A stretch of 27,607 bases of DNA from DASYTH01 sp035942955 (GCF_035942955.1 NZ_DASZCQ010000185.1:1-27607); one strand, 5' to 3'; counted from the stretch's first letter, positions 1 to 8,807 are shown. Translations and numbers: made by a program. Notes: generated from the sequence alone by a model not told the origin.

Positions 1-207
1 GCCGTATCCGCCGACCCGTCGGCGCCGGTGCTGCTGCCGGTCGACGGCACGCTGATCGCGATCGGCGCGGCCGGCGCGCTGCTCACCGGGCCGGACGAGC
101 GCCGTCCGGTCCGCTCGGACCGGCAGACCTTTCCCGGGGCCGGACCCGGTCACCTGCTGATGGACCACGACGGCACGGTCATCGCCATCGCCGGCGCGCC
201 GGGCTGA
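1..207 (+). CDS. C-terminal end of an unidentified protein (partial)
   Basis: The frame is open from the first base of the window to a TGA at 205-207 and gives the last 68 residues of a protein that begins outside. Third positions are strongly GC-rich, as in real genes of this genome. The tail is rich in Gly, Ala, Pro and Asp. It contains short turns such as PVDGTLIAIGAAG and DHDGTVIAIAG, which look like beta-hairpins and would suit the last blades or strands of a beta-rich domain. I do not recognise the family. The next gene has its own ribosome binding site and lies 106 bp away, so operon membership is unclear. Confidence 0.6.
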   Translation, partial: AVSADPSAPVLLPVDGTLIAIGAAGALLTGPDERRPVRSDRQTFPGAGPGHLLMDHDGTVIAIAGAPG

Positions 208-249
208 GAAAGGCCGGGGACGCGGAGGGGGGTGGCGGGCGGGTAAGAG

Positions 250-278
250 TTGTCATACTACCCGGAGTGCTAGAAGAT
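250..278 (+). promoter_or_regulatory. Possible promoter of the sugar ABC operon
   Basis: TTGTCA at 250-255 is followed after 17 bp by GAAGAT at 273-278 (or after 15 bp by TAGAAG), in the only A/T-richer stretch before the binding-protein gene. An AGGAAGG Shine-Dalgarno sequence at 300-306 precedes the ATG at 314 by 7 nt. The -10 match is poor, so this is a suggestion only. No LacI- or GntR-type regulator gene is present nearby to indicate an operator. Confidence 0.3.
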
Positions 279-313
279 TTCTGGCGCCACTCGACGACGA
301 GGAAGGTGCCCAC

Positions 314-1711
314 ATGCGACAGATGACACTCCTGGCGGTTGCGGCGTCCACCACGTTGCTCCTCTCCGGGTGCCTGGGGCAGGAGCAGGACAGCAACGCC
401 AATCGCAACGCGGAGGCCAAGGACGTCACCCTGACGATCACGTCGAACTCGGTGGCCGGCGGCAAGAACGCGCTGGGCGCGGCGTGGATCACCGACTGGG
501 TCATCCCGAAGTTCGTCGAGCAGCAGAAGGCCAAGGGCGTCAACGCCACCGTCAAGTTCGACGGCATCGGCTCGGACGACAAGGAGTTCAAGACCAAGAT
601 CGCGCTGGACTTCAACACCGGCAGCGGCGGCGACGTCATGGAGATCGACGGGATCTGGCTCGGCGAGTTCGCCCAGGCGGGTCAGGTCAAGCCGCTCGAC
701 GAGCTGGTCGGCAAGGACAAAGTGGACTCCTGGGACGGCTGGGGCCAGATCCCGGACGCGGTCGAGGCGCTCGGCACGTTCGAGGGCAGGCGGTACGGCA
801 TCCCGATCGGCACCGACGGCCGGGTGCTGTTCTTCAACAAGAAGCTGTTCGCCCAGGCCGGGTTGCCGGCCGACTGGCAGCCCAAGAGCTGGGACGAGAT
901 CATCGCGGCCGGCGAGAAGCTCAAGGCGCTGCCCGGGGTGACGCCGATCCAGCTCAACGCCGGCACGGTGATGACCGAGGCGACCACCATGCAGGGCGTG
1001 CTGCCGCTGCTGGTCGGCACCGGCAAGCAGATCTACGACAACGGGAAGTGGTTGGGCGCCAGCCAGAACATCAGGGACGTGCTGGGCATGTACCAGCGGG
1101 TCTACGGCGGCGGGCTGGGCGACCCGCTGATCCAGCAGGAGGCCAAGGGGCGGGACCGGTCGTTCGCCCTGTTCGCCGAGAACAAGATCGGGATCCTGCT
1201 GGAGAGCGACTACTTCTGGCGCTCGGTGGTCGAGCCCACGAAGGGCGTGGCCAAGATGGCCGACCGCAACACCGCGGTCGGGTGGGCGCAGATCCCGGCC
1301 AGGACCCCCGGTGCGGGCGTCGGCGGCCAGGACTTCGTGAGCATGTCCGGCGGATCGATCCGGGTGATCAACCCGAAGTCCCAGTTCCCGCAGCAGGCCT
1401 GGGAGTTGCTGCAGTTCATGAACTCCTTCGAGGCGACGAAGGCCCGGCTGGCCGGCACCGCCCAGGTCACCCAGCGCGACGACGTCAACGAGGAGGTCCT
1501 GTCCGGCGACCCGATGCTCAGCTTCATCGCCACCAAGGTGCTGCCGACCACCCGGTTCCGGCCGGGGCTGGCCGACTATCCCAAGGTGTCCTCGGCGCTG
1601 CAGCAGGCAACGGCGGACGTGATCGGCGGCAAGAGCCCGGACGAGGCGGCCGCGGGCTACCAGGAGGCGCTCAAGAAGGCGGTCGGCGAGGGGAACATCG
1701 CCGGTGGCTGA
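314..1711 (+). CDS. Carbohydrate ABC transporter substrate-binding lipoprotein (family 1)
   Basis: This 465-residue protein should be the extracytoplasmic binding component of the importer encoded by the next genes. The N-terminus is a lipoprotein signal: MRQ, a hydrophobic stretch, then the lipobox LSGC with the lipidated Cys at position 20. The mature part shows features of family 1 solute-binding proteins of the MalE type: an early beta-strand (VTLTITSNS), a GDVMEIDGIWLGEFAQAG segment, and a YGIPIGTDGRVLFFNKKLF segment near residue 160-180. The length fits the family. The ATG at 314 is chosen for the AGGAAGG ribosome binding site 7 nt upstream and because it places the signal peptide correctly. 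It overlaps the first permease by 8 bp, which supports one operon. The sugar transported cannot be read from the sequence. Confidence 0.93.
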   Translation: MRQMTLLAVAASTTLLLSGCLGQEQDSNANRNAEAKDVTLTITSNSVAGGKNALGAAWITDWVIPKFVEQQKAKGVNATVKFDGIGSDDKEFKTKIALDFNTGSGGDVMEIDGIWLGEFAQAGQVKPLDELVGKDKVDSWDGWGQIPDAVEALGTFEGRRYGIPIGTDGRVLFFNKKLFAQAGLPADWQPKSWDEIIAAGEKLKALPGVTPIQLNAGTVMTEATTMQGVLPLLVGTGKQIYDNGKWLGASQNIRDVLGMYQRVYGGGLGDPLIQQEAKGRDRSFALFAENKIGILLESDYFWRSVVEPTKGVAKMADRNTAVGWAQIPARTPGAGVGGQDFVSMSGGSIRVINPKSQFPQQAWELLQFMNSFEATKARLAGTAQVTQRDDVNEEVLSGDPMLSFIATKVLPTTRFRPGLADYPKVSSALQQATADVIGGKSPDEAAAGYQEALKKAVGEGNIAGG

Positions 1712-2651
1712 TCCCGGGGCCGGCGCCGCCACGGTGATCGACGCTCCGGCGAAGGTCCGGAGCGTCACCGCCGACGTCGGCGGGTTGGGCCGGGTGCGGG
1801 CGCTCGGCTTCGTCACGCCCGCGTTCGTGCTGATCGGGACGTTCCTGATCTTTCCGGCACTGTGGACGATCTACATCGGGATCACCAACTACCAGCTCAC
1901 CGGGCCGAACGCGGTCGTGCCCAAGGTCGTCGGGCTGTCCAACTACCTCGAGGCGCTCGACGACGCGCTGTTCGGCAACGCGCTGTGGCTGACGCTGGTG
2001 TTCGTGATCGGCTCGGCGGTGCTCGGGCAGAACCTGCTCGGTTTCGCGCTGGCCTGGACCCTGCGCTCGGCCCGGCCGTGGCTGCGCGGGCTGGTCGAGG
2101 CGCTCGTGCTGCTGGCCTGGATCCTGCCCGGCGTGGTGGTCGCGTACCTGTGGATCGCGGTGCTGGACCGCAGCGGGGGCACGCTCAACGCGCTGCTCGG
2201 CACGCCCGGCACGGCCTGGCTGCTGCAATATCCGATGGCGTGTCTTGTCGTGTTCAACACCTGGCGGGGCACCGCGTTCTCGATGATGCTGTACAGCTCG
2301 GCGCTCGCCGCCGTGCCACCGTCCCAGTTGGAGACCGCCCGGATGGTCGGCGCGAGCCGCCTGCAGACCGTGCGGGACGTGGTGTTCCCGCACATCCGCG
2401 GGCACGTGCTGACCAACACGCTGCTGATCAGCCTGTGGACGTTCAACGATTTCACCCCGTTCCTGCTCACCGCGGGCGGACCCAACCACCGGTCCGAGAC
2501 GCTGCCGATCTTCATCTACCAGCAGGCGATCGGCGGCGAGGGCAACGGCCGGCTGGGCTACGCCTCGGCCATCTCGCTGCTGTTGCTGCTGGCCAACCTG
2601 GTGGTGTCGCTGGTGTACCTGGCGTTGCTGCGTAGGAGACGCGAGCCATGA
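1704..2651 (+). CDS. Carbohydrate ABC transporter permease, MalF type
   Basis: This 315-residue integral membrane protein is one half of the transport channel. The first hydrophobic helix is at about residues 34-56, with others near 95-120, 130-155, 175-205, 237-258 and 288-310. This matches the six-helix core of sugar permeases of the MalF/UgpA group. The cytoplasmic EAA loop that docks on the ATPase is visible at about 210-230 (ETARMVGASRLQTVRDVVFP). The start is a GTG at 1704, inside the end of the binding-protein gene. The stop overlaps the ATG of the next permease in an ATGA, a standard sign of translational coupling. The N-terminal 30 residues before the first helix are longer than in minimal family members. 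Confidence 0.93.
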   Translation: MADPGAGAATVIDAPAKVRSVTADVGGLGRVRALGFVTPAFVLIGTFLIFPALWTIYIGITNYQLTGPNAVVPKVVGLSNYLEALDDALFGNALWLTLVFVIGSAVLGQNLLGFALAWTLRSARPWLRGLVEALVLLAWILPGVVVAYLWIAVLDRSGGTLNALLGTPGTAWLLQYPMACLVVFNTWRGTAFSMMLYSSALAAVPPSQLETARMVGASRLQTVRDVVFPHIRGHVLTNTLLISLWTFNDFTPFLLTAGGPNHRSETLPIFIYQQAIGGEGNGRLGYASAISLLLLLANLVVSLVYLALLRRRREP

Positions 2652-3466
2652 ACGCGTTGGTACTGCGCCGGATCGGCTACTCGGTGTTCATGGCCGTGGT
2701 GCTCGCGTTCTTCGCGATCCCCATGCTGTGGCTGGCCAGCGCGCCGTTCGACAGCCGCCCGGGGCTGGGCCTGCGGTGGCCGGAGTGGACACTGGACAAC
2801 GTCGGCGCCACGCTCGACCATCCGTACGCGCTCGGCTCGCTGGTCAACTCGGTCGTGCTGTGCGTCATCGCCACCGCGGTGACCACCGCGCTCGCGACGC
2901 TGGCCGCGTACGCGCTGTCCCGGGTGCGCATCCCCGGTCGGGATGCCTTGCTGTATCTGCTGTTGCTGCTGTCCAGTGTGGTCACCGGCACGGCGGCCAT
3001 GGTGCCGATCTTCGTCATGATGTTCCAGTTGGGACTGATCAACTCCCAGTTCGGCACCGCGCTGGTGATCGCCGGCGGGATGCTGCCGGCGGCGATCTTC
3101 ATCCTGAAGGACTTCGTGGACGCGGTGCCCCGGTCCTATGAGGAGTCGGCGCGGGTGTTCGGCGCGTCGCCGGGCCAGGTGCTGCTGCACGTGGTGCTTC
3201 CCGTTGCCCGGCCGGGCATCGCGACGATCCTGGTCTGGTCGTTCGTCCAGGCGTGGGGCAACTTCCTGCTGCCGTTCCTGCTGCTGCGCGACGTCGACGA
3301 GCAGCCGGCGGCCGTGCTGCTGCAGACCCTGCGCGACGAGGGCGGCAGCGCGAACCTGACGGTGATCCCGGTGTTCTCGCTGCTGTACTCGATCCCCGTG
3401 ATCGTATTGTACCTGTTCGTCAGCAAGCGGTACGGGTTCCGCTTCCACGGAGGGATCAAGGCATGA
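2648..3466 (+). CDS. Carbohydrate ABC transporter permease, MalG type
   Basis: This 272-residue membrane protein is the second channel subunit and partners the MalF-type permease with which it shares an ATGA overlap. Hydrophobic helices occur near residues 10-30, 63-90, 100-128, 135-155, 190-210 and 240-260. The EAA loop is clear at about 165-188 (EESARVFGASPGQVLLHVVLP). The length is typical for MalG/UgpE-like permeases. Its own stop lies in a second ATGA at 3463-3466, opening a small ORF that carries tandem repeats before the ATPase gene. The operon order binding protein, MalF, MalG, ATPase is common for carbohydrate importers, although many actinomycetes lack a local ATPase gene and use a shared one. 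Confidence 0.93.
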   Translation: MNALVLRRIGYSVFMAVVLAFFAIPMLWLASAPFDSRPGLGLRWPEWTLDNVGATLDHPYALGSLVNSVVLCVIATAVTTALATLAAYALSRVRIPGRDALLYLLLLLSSVVTGTAAMVPIFVMMFQLGLINSQFGTALVIAGGMLPAAIFILKDFVDAVPRSYEESARVFGASPGQVLLHVVLPVARPGIATILVWSFVQAWGNFLLPFLLLRDVDEQPAAVLLQTLRDEGGSANLTVIPVFSLLYSIPVIVLYLFVSKRYGFRFHGGIKA

Positions 3467-3750
3467 AGCTTCCGGAATGCCTGGCGAGGGAGTTGGCCCA
3501 CCGCGACGAGGGCAGTGAGCGGAGCTTGCGGAGCGAACCAGCCAATGCTCCTGCGGCTCCGAGGAACGAGGAGACGCAGGCTTGGCGGAGCTTGCGGAGC
3601 GAACCATTCGATGCTCCTGCGGCTCGGAGGAACGAGGAGACGCAGGCTTGGCCGAGGAACGAGATCTGCCCGAGGAGCGGTCCGGTGACCACCCGCCCAA
3701 GACGACCCACGGCCATGGCCAACATTCCCGAGCTGTGGAGTACAGTCTAG
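3463..3750 (+). CDS. Small repeat-bearing ORF linking permease and ATPase genes (hypothetical)
   Basis: This 95-codon ORF starts at an ATG overlapping the MalG-type permease stop. It has a strong Shine-Dalgarno sequence (CGGAGGG at 3448-3454, 8 nt before the ATG). It ends in TAG directly against the ATPase ATG at 3751. Two 66-bp units (22 codons each) run through it in frame and encode RSLRSEP..APAA.RNEETQAW twice. I recognise no protein family. The product is short, charged and repetitive and may be non-functional. The ORF might exist only because a dispersed repeat was tolerated when it kept translation running between coupled genes. The good ribosome binding site could also be a leftover from an ancestral direct start of the ATPase gene. 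Confidence 0.4.
   Translation: MKLPECLARELAHRDEGSERSLRSEPANAPAAPRNEETQAWRSLRSEPFDAPAARRNEETQAWPRNEICPRSGPVTTRPRRPTAMANIPELWSTV
3521..3652 (+). repeat. Two tandem copies of a 66-bp intergenic repeat
   Basis: Unit 1 is 3521-3586 and unit 2 is 3587-3652, head to tail with no gap. They differ at four positions: three within 3541-3544 versus 3607-3610, and C3560 versus G3626. Both begin GGAGCTTGCGGAGCGAACCA and end ACGCAGGCTTGGC. Each contains CTCCT about 14 bases before AGGAG, which could form a small hairpin. A degenerate further piece (GAGGAACGAG, 3654-3663) follows. The period is a multiple of three, so frames stay open on both strands. Confidence 0.9.
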
Positions 3751-4842
3751 ATGGCAGGCATCGAGCTGAGTGGACTGTCCACTGTGTACCCGAACGGGGT
3801 GCGGGCGGTGGACTCGCTTGACGTGCGCATCACCGACGGAGAGTTCTTCGCGCTGCTCGGTCCGTCCGGCTGCGGCAAGACCACGCTGCTGCGCACGATC
3901 GCCGGCCTGGAGGCGGCGACCGAGGGCACCGTATCGATCGGCGGGCGGGACGTCACCCGGATGGACCCGGGCCGCCGCCGGGTGGCCATGGTATTCCAGG
4001 ACTACGCGCTGTTCCCGCACATGTCGGTGGCGCAGAACATCGCCTACCCGCTGCGGGTGCGGCGGGCCCCGCGGGCGCGCCAGCGGGAGGCGGCCGAGCA
4101 CACGTCGGCCAGCCTGGGCCTTGCCGGGCTGCTCGACCGCCGGCCCGGTCAGCTGTCCGGCGGCCAGCAGCAGCGGGTGGCCCTGGCCAGGGCGATCGCC
4201 ATGGAGGCCGACGTGCTACTGCTCGACGAGCCGTTGTCCAATTTGGACGCTCGGCTTCGGTTGGAGGCACGCACCTTCCTCAAGCGGCTGCAGCGGGAGC
4301 TGGGCCTGACCACCGTGTTCGTCACGCACGACCAGGCCGAGGCGCTCGCCCTCGCCGACCGGATCGCGGTCATGGAATCCGGGCAGATCCGCCAGCTCGG
4401 CAGCCCCAAGGAGGTGTTCCAGCGGCCCGGCAGCACGTTCGTGGCCAACTTCATCGGCTCCACCCCGATGAACCTGCTCGACGGCGTGGTGCGCGACGGC
4501 GCGGTCGAGGTGGCCGGCGCCCGCCTCACCCCGCCCGCCGGCCTGACCCTGACCGACGGCGCCCCGGTCATCGCCGGCATCCGCCCGGAGTACCTGTCCC
4601 CGGGCCCGCCCGGCGCCGAGGGCATCGCCGGCACCGTCTCGATCGTGGAGAACCTCGGCATCTCCTCCCTGGTCACCCTGGAGTGCGCCGGCGGCGTCCT
4701 GGTCGGCATGACCGTCCTCGAGCACGACGAGCCCGCCATCGGGGCCGCGGTCACCGCCGTCCCCCAACCCGGCAGGCTGCTGCTCTACGGCGGCGAGGAC
4801 GGCCTCCTGCTCGGCGAGGCCGAGGTCCTGGCCGAGGCATAA
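3751..4842 (+). CDS. Carbohydrate ABC transporter ATP-binding protein with TOBE domain
   Basis: This 363-residue ATPase should power the importer encoded just upstream. All nucleotide-binding motifs are intact: Walker A GPSGCGKT at 37-44, Q-loop Gln83 in VFQDYALFPH, signature LSGGQ at 135-139, Walker B VLLLDE at 155-160, D-loop NLDARL, and switch His193 in VTHDQAEA. Residues from about 250 to the end form a beta-rich region with GIRPEYLSPG, as in the TOBE domain of MalK/UgpC/PotA-type proteins. GGAG at 3737-3740 lies 10 nt before the ATG. The gene is separated from the permeases by the repeat-bearing ORF but is on the same strand, so it probably belongs to the same transcript. A PotA- or FbpC-like specificity cannot be excluded from the ATPase alone; the binding protein and permeases point to sugar. 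Confidence 0.93.
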   Translation: MAGIELSGLSTVYPNGVRAVDSLDVRITDGEFFALLGPSGCGKTTLLRTIAGLEAATEGTVSIGGRDVTRMDPGRRRVAMVFQDYALFPHMSVAQNIAYPLRVRRAPRARQREAAEHTSASLGLAGLLDRRPGQLSGGQQQRVALARAIAMEADVLLLDEPLSNLDARLRLEARTFLKRLQRELGLTTVFVTHDQAEALALADRIAVMESGQIRQLGSPKEVFQRPGSTFVANFIGSTPMNLLDGVVRDGAVEVAGARLTPPAGLTLTDGAPVIAGIRPEYLSPGPPGAEGIAGTVSIVENLGISSLVTLECAGGVLVGMTVLEHDEPAIGAAVTAVPQPGRLLLYGGEDGLLLGEAEVLAEA

Positions 4843-4913
4843 GCCGGCAATTCTGTAACGGTCGGCCGGAGTGTGGTCGACTTCTCGGGCAGGGAAGGGA
4901 GAAACTGTCCGGG

Positions 4914-7900
4914 ATGAGGCGCGTCGCCGTTGCGATCGGGATCGAAGAGTTCGATCAGCAGACGAATTTGGAGTTCGCGCCCGGGCTCGCCGGTCAGCTC
5001 GGCCAGGAGCTGACGAAGGTCGGCTACGAGGTGTCGACGATAACCCGACCCAGGCTGTCGAGCGCCGAGCTGGGATCCGCCGTCAATGCGCTTCTCACCG
5101 GGTACGGCGCCGACGATCTGGCCATCGTGCATATCGTCACGCACGGCCACCTGGCCGACGGCCAGGGAACCGTCTTCGCCCGCGGCAGCGATTGCGCCAA
5201 CCATTCCGACGCCAGCATCGGGCACTGGCTGACCATGCAGCAGGAAGCCGAACGCCCGCTCGCGCTGTTCCTGCTCGATCTGTGCTCGGCGGGCACGGCG
5301 GCCCGACTTCCCTGGCAGGGCCGGCTCGAGGGCCGGGTGCGGGGTTGGGTCATCGCCGCCTGCCAGGCCGACCGGCCGGCCTACGACGGCCGGTTCACCG
5401 AGGCGGTCATCGAGGTGCTGAGCGCGTTGCGCCGCGGCGAGCTGGACGTCGACCCGAGCCTGAAATACGTGCCGGTGCCGACGGTCGCGCGGGCGATCCG
5501 CCGGGAGGTCAACCGGTTGGCGTCGATTGCTGACGCGTACGACCAGCAGGTCACCGCGAGCCTGGTGGATATCAGCGTCGACGAGGAATTGCCGTTCTTC
5601 CCGAACCCGGCGTACACCGACCACCCGCGGCCGAGGCTGCGCGCCGCCGTCGACCCGGGCACCCTGCCATTTCTCGACGATCTGGACGAGGGCCTCGACG
5701 CGCGGCATTTTCTGGAACGCGCCACCGGCCTCGGCCGGCTGACCGACGCCAATTCACCGCTGGTCGGCTGCTTCACCGGACGGGACCGGGAGCTGCGCGA
5801 GATTTCGCCGTGGCTCAACGGGCTCGGCAACAGCCCGTTGTGCGTGGTCACCGGCAGCCCGGGCTCGGGCAAGTCGGCGCTGCTCGGCGTGCTGGTGTGC
5901 GCGGCCCATCCGTTGCTGCGCGGCGAGACCGAGGCCGTCTGGAAGCGCATAGCCCAGTGGCCGCTGCCGATCGACAACCTGGCCGCGGTGCACGCCCGGC
6001 AGCGCGGGCTGGGCGCGGTGACGGCGTCGATCGTGCGGCAGCTGGGCCTGCCGGAGAACCTGACCGCCGCGGACCTGGTCCAGACCCTGAGCCGCGGCAA
6101 GGTCTCGCCGGTCATCGTGCTGGATGCGTTGGACGAAGCCGACGATCCCACCGAGATCATGACCGACCTGCTGCTGCCGCTGTTCGAGACCGCGGCGGTG
6201 CGACTGTTGATCGGCGTACGCCATTACCAGCAGTTCAAGGCGCTGTTCGACCGGGCCTGGATGGTCGACCTGGACACCGTCGAGCAGGATGTGCTTGAGG
6301 ACGACCTCTACCGCTACGTCAACAGCCTGCTGCGCGCCACGGTGTACCGCCGGCAGGGCGCGGTGATCGGCGCCTTCGCGCACAGCGTGGCGAGCATCCT
6401 CGCCGCGCCGGACGAGGACGGGAGCCGAACGTGGGGGCCGTTCCTCGTCGCCGGCCTCTACACCCGGCACCTGGTCCGGGCCCACGTCGATCCACCCGTC
6501 AGCGACCCGGCCCGTGCGGCTGGGCTGGGGGAGGCGGTGCCGGTCGACCTGCCCGGCGTTCTCGAGCTGGACCTGGCGCTGCAGGACGACGAGCAGCCGT
6601 GGCTGCGCCCGGTGATGTCCGCGCTCGCCTACGCCCGCGGGGCGGGCATGCCGGTTTCCGTGCTGACGCGGGTCGCGCCCGTGTTCGCCCGGCACTCGGC
6701 CAAGCCCACCGTCGCCGAGATCCGCTCTGCCCTGTCGGCCGGAAAGTTCTACCTCCGCCAGGCCATGGACACCGATCACAGCAACGTGTACCGCCTGTTC
6801 CACCAGGGCCTCGCGGATACCCTGGCGCAGCATCCGTTCCACCATGCCGGCCAGTTCCTCGACGCGCTACTGTCCTCGTTGGGCCCACCCGACAACCGCG
6901 ACTGGGACGCCGCCGAGCCCTACCTGCTGCGCCACGTCGCCGACCACGCCGCCGACGCCGACCGTCTCAAGGAGCTCGAGTCCGACCCCGGCCTGTTGCT
7001 GAACCCGAACTTCTCCCTCGCCACCGACTCCCCGGCGGGAGCCGCACTGGCCGCCAAGGCCCGCCGGTTCGTCGGCATCACCACACCGGCGAAGCTCGCA
7101 CTGGCCGCCGTCCGCGCCGGACTTCCTGAATTGGCCCGTCGCGCCGCCAACCTCGCCGGACGTCCCCCGCTGACCTGGCAACCACGCTGGATCCTTGGCG
7201 AACCCAGCCCGGCGACCTATCCGGTCACGCAACCCACGGCGCAGGAACCCGATCGCTCGGTGAAGGAAGTCGCGCGGGTGCCGGTGCCCGCCGGTCCCCC
7301 GATCGATGATCCCGACCGGACCAGCGCCGTAGCGATATCGGCGGACGGCCGCCACGCGGTCGCCGTCGGTCGCCATCACGCCTTGGTGTTGTCCCAATCG
7401 GACTCCGGGTCAGTGCACTCCGACCTGTTCAACTTCGGCGGGAACGTCGTGGTGATCTCGGATGACGGCAGGCGGGTGCTCGTCGGAGGTCCGGACGGTC
7501 TGCAGACGCTGAGCGGCCCGCGGTGGGTGATCCGGGAGAGCGCACCCTTCGCCGGCAATGTCGTCGCTGTCGCCGTGGCGATCACGGGCGATGTGGGGTT
7601 GGTCAACGCCGACGGCGTGATCATGCAGTGGCATCCGGATCGGGACGATCAGTTTGTCAAGGAAACTCGGCATCGGAATGGCCTGTGGTCTGTGGTCTTC
7701 GGCGCGGCAGGAGTCATTGCGTGTTACGCCGATGCAAAACGAGAGCTGGTCGTCTTCTCCTCCGGTGAGACCGAGCGGTACAACCTGGGTTCTCCCGCAT
7801 ACGCTGTGACCATGACTCCGGGCGGTCGCTATGTGATCGCGGCGACCAGCCGCGGCACGATGCTCATCACTGATCGGGAGCGGATTCACCTGCCGGTTGC

Positions 7901-8807
7901 GCTCGGCCACCCGGTCCCGATTCGGGCGCTGGCTACCTCACCGGACGGCCACTTTATGGCCGCTGGGCGCGAGGACGGTTCAGTAGAGATATGGCGGATA
8001 TGGCCTGAACTCTTTGTGACAAGGCTCGATCTGTCGAAGGCTCCTATCCGCGCGGTTGCCGTTGCTCGCCATGCCAAGCAGGTTGTCGCCGCTGACGTGG
8101 ACGGTGTCGTGTACCTGGGCGACCCGACCGCCGAGCCTTCCGACCCTCGGCCGCCTATCGACGTCGCGCCACAGGTTCCGCTGGTCACCGCGTTCACGGC
8201 CGTCGATGCCCGGACCGCCGTAGTGGGTTGGCAAAACGGCTCGGTGCAGGTGTTCAACCCTCGTGAACCGGTCCTGTGTCTGGATCAGTCGCACATCGTC
8301 GGCAACAGCCGGGTCCGGCACATTGCGGCGACGGTCATCGCCGGTGAACCAGCCGTGCTAGTGTCCACACAGGACAGTCATTGGCTGTTGACGTCGACCG
8401 GTTGGTCGGACGTCTCCCGCTGGTCGCTGGCCGGCAGCCTCGCCCCGAGACCGAAAACGTCGGGGCACATCGTGATCGAGGGTCGGCTCATGGTGGTGGC
8501 GGTGACAGGCACTGGTGGGATGCGGATCGCCAACGCCGGACTGGGCGGCGACGATGTCAGAGATGTAGGCGATCATCCTGGATGCCAGGTTGTCGAGTGT
8601 GCCCATGTGAATGGGCGTCCCATGGCGTTCACGGGAGGGACCGATGGCGCCATCCGGGTGTGGGATCTGCTCGACGAGGGCCTCACCGACACGATCGAGG
8701 TCGGGCGGCCGGTGTGGCGGATCGAGGTGGTGGACGGGCACCTGCTGCTCGTCGGCGCGGGCGGCGAGCTGATCGCGTTCGAGCATGTCAGCGTGGTGCG
8801 GCGATGA
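4914..8807 (+). CDS. Caspase-like protease - STAND/NACHT NTPase - WD40 propeller protein
   Basis: This 1297-residue protein has three parts. Residues 1-175 are a caspase-fold (peptidase C14) domain. It has the strand VAIGIEEF, the catalytic His77 in IVTHGHL after a hydrophobic strand, Cys124 in LDLCSAG, and an AACQADRPAYDG loop before an FTEAVIEVL helix. Residues 281-700 are a P-loop NTPase entered through a GRDRELREI motif. Walker A is GSPGSGKS at 314-321, Walker B is VIVLDALDEAD at about 400-410, and LLIGVRH follows near 431-437, as in STAND/NACHT proteins. From about residue 800 to the end, blade-like repeats such as AGREDGSVEIWRI and GGTDGAIRVWDL indicate a WD40-type sensor. ATG 4914 is used because AGGGAAGGGAG lies just upstream and the caspase fold begins at once; the longer open frame from 4683 runs into the ATPase gene. 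Likely role (inferred): ligand-triggered oligomerisation that activates the protease. Confidence 0.88.
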   Translation: MRRVAVAIGIEEFDQQTNLEFAPGLAGQLGQELTKVGYEVSTITRPRLSSAELGSAVNALLTGYGADDLAIVHIVTHGHLADGQGTVFARGSDCANHSDASIGHWLTMQQEAERPLALFLLDLCSAGTAARLPWQGRLEGRVRGWVIAACQADRPAYDGRFTEAVIEVLSALRRGELDVDPSLKYVPVPTVARAIRREVNRLASIADAYDQQVTASLVDISVDEELPFFPNPAYTDHPRPRLRAAVDPGTLPFLDDLDEGLDARHFLERATGLGRLTDANSPLVGCFTGRDRELREISPWLNGLGNSPLCVVTGSPGSGKSALLGVLVCAAHPLLRGETEAVWKRIAQWPLPIDNLAAVHARQRGLGAVTASIVRQLGLPENLTAADLVQTLSRGKVSPVIVLDALDEADDPTEIMTDLLLPLFETAAVRLLIGVRHYQQFKALFDRAWMVDLDTVEQDVLEDDLYRYVNSLLRATVYRRQGAVIGAFAHSVASILAAPDEDGSRTWGPFLVAGLYTRHLVRAHVDPPVSDPARAAGLGEAVPVDLPGVLELDLALQDDEQPWLRPVMSALAYARGAGMPVSVLTRVAPVFARHSAKPTVAEIRSALSAGKFYLRQAMDTDHSNVYRLFHQGLADTLAQHPFHHAGQFLDALLSSLGPPDNRDWDAAEPYLLRHVADHAADADRLKELESDPGLLLNPNFSLATDSPAGAALAAKARRFVGITTPAKLALAAVRAGLPELARRAANLAGRPPLTWQPRWILGEPSPATYPVTQPTAQEPDRSVKEVARVPVPAGPPIDDPDRTSAVAISADGRHAVAVGRHHALVLSQSDSGSVHSDLFNFGGNVVVISDDGRRVLVGGPDGLQTLSGPRWVIRESAPFAGNVVAVAVAITGDVGLVNADGVIMQWHPDRDDQFVKETRHRNGLWSVVFGAAGVIACYADAKRELVVFSSGETERYNLGSPAYAVTMTPGGRYVIAATSRGTMLITDRERIHLPVALGHPVPIRALATSPDGHFMAAGREDGSVEIWRIWPELFVTRLDLSKAPIRAVAVARHAKQVVAADVDGVVYLGDPTAEPSDPRPPIDVAPQVPLVTAFTAVDARTAVVGWQNGSVQVFNPREPVLCLDQSHIVGNSRVRHIAATVIAGEPAVLVSTQDSHWLLTSTGWSDVSRWSLAGSLAPRPKTSGHIVIEGRLMVVAVTGTGGMRIANAGLGGDDVRDVGDHPGCQVVECAHVNGRPMAFTGGTDGAIRVWDLLDEGLTDTIEVGRPVWRIEVVDGHLLLVGAGGELIAFEHVSVVRR

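Noticed and set aside
179..1816. Minus-strand open frame of 545 codons opposite the binding-protein gene
   Set aside because: It is a composition artefact; the plus strand has a lipobox, a ribosome binding site and a full solute-binding protein.
3521..3652. CRISPR array
   Set aside because: There are only two units, joined without spacers, and no cas genes are in the window. The 21-nt array at 22352-22459 likewise has no spacers and changes orientation.
4844..4869. CCGGC...GCCGG as a terminator after the ABC ATPase
   Set aside because: The stem is only 5 bp with a 16-nt loop and no supporting features; such pairs are frequent by chance in this GC content.
4683..4913. Longer N-terminus for the caspase-NTPase protein
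   Set aside because: The extra 77 codons lie mostly inside the ATPase gene in another frame and give an Arg/Pro/Gly-rich sequence. ATG 4914 follows a purine-rich ribosome binding site and opens the caspase fold.
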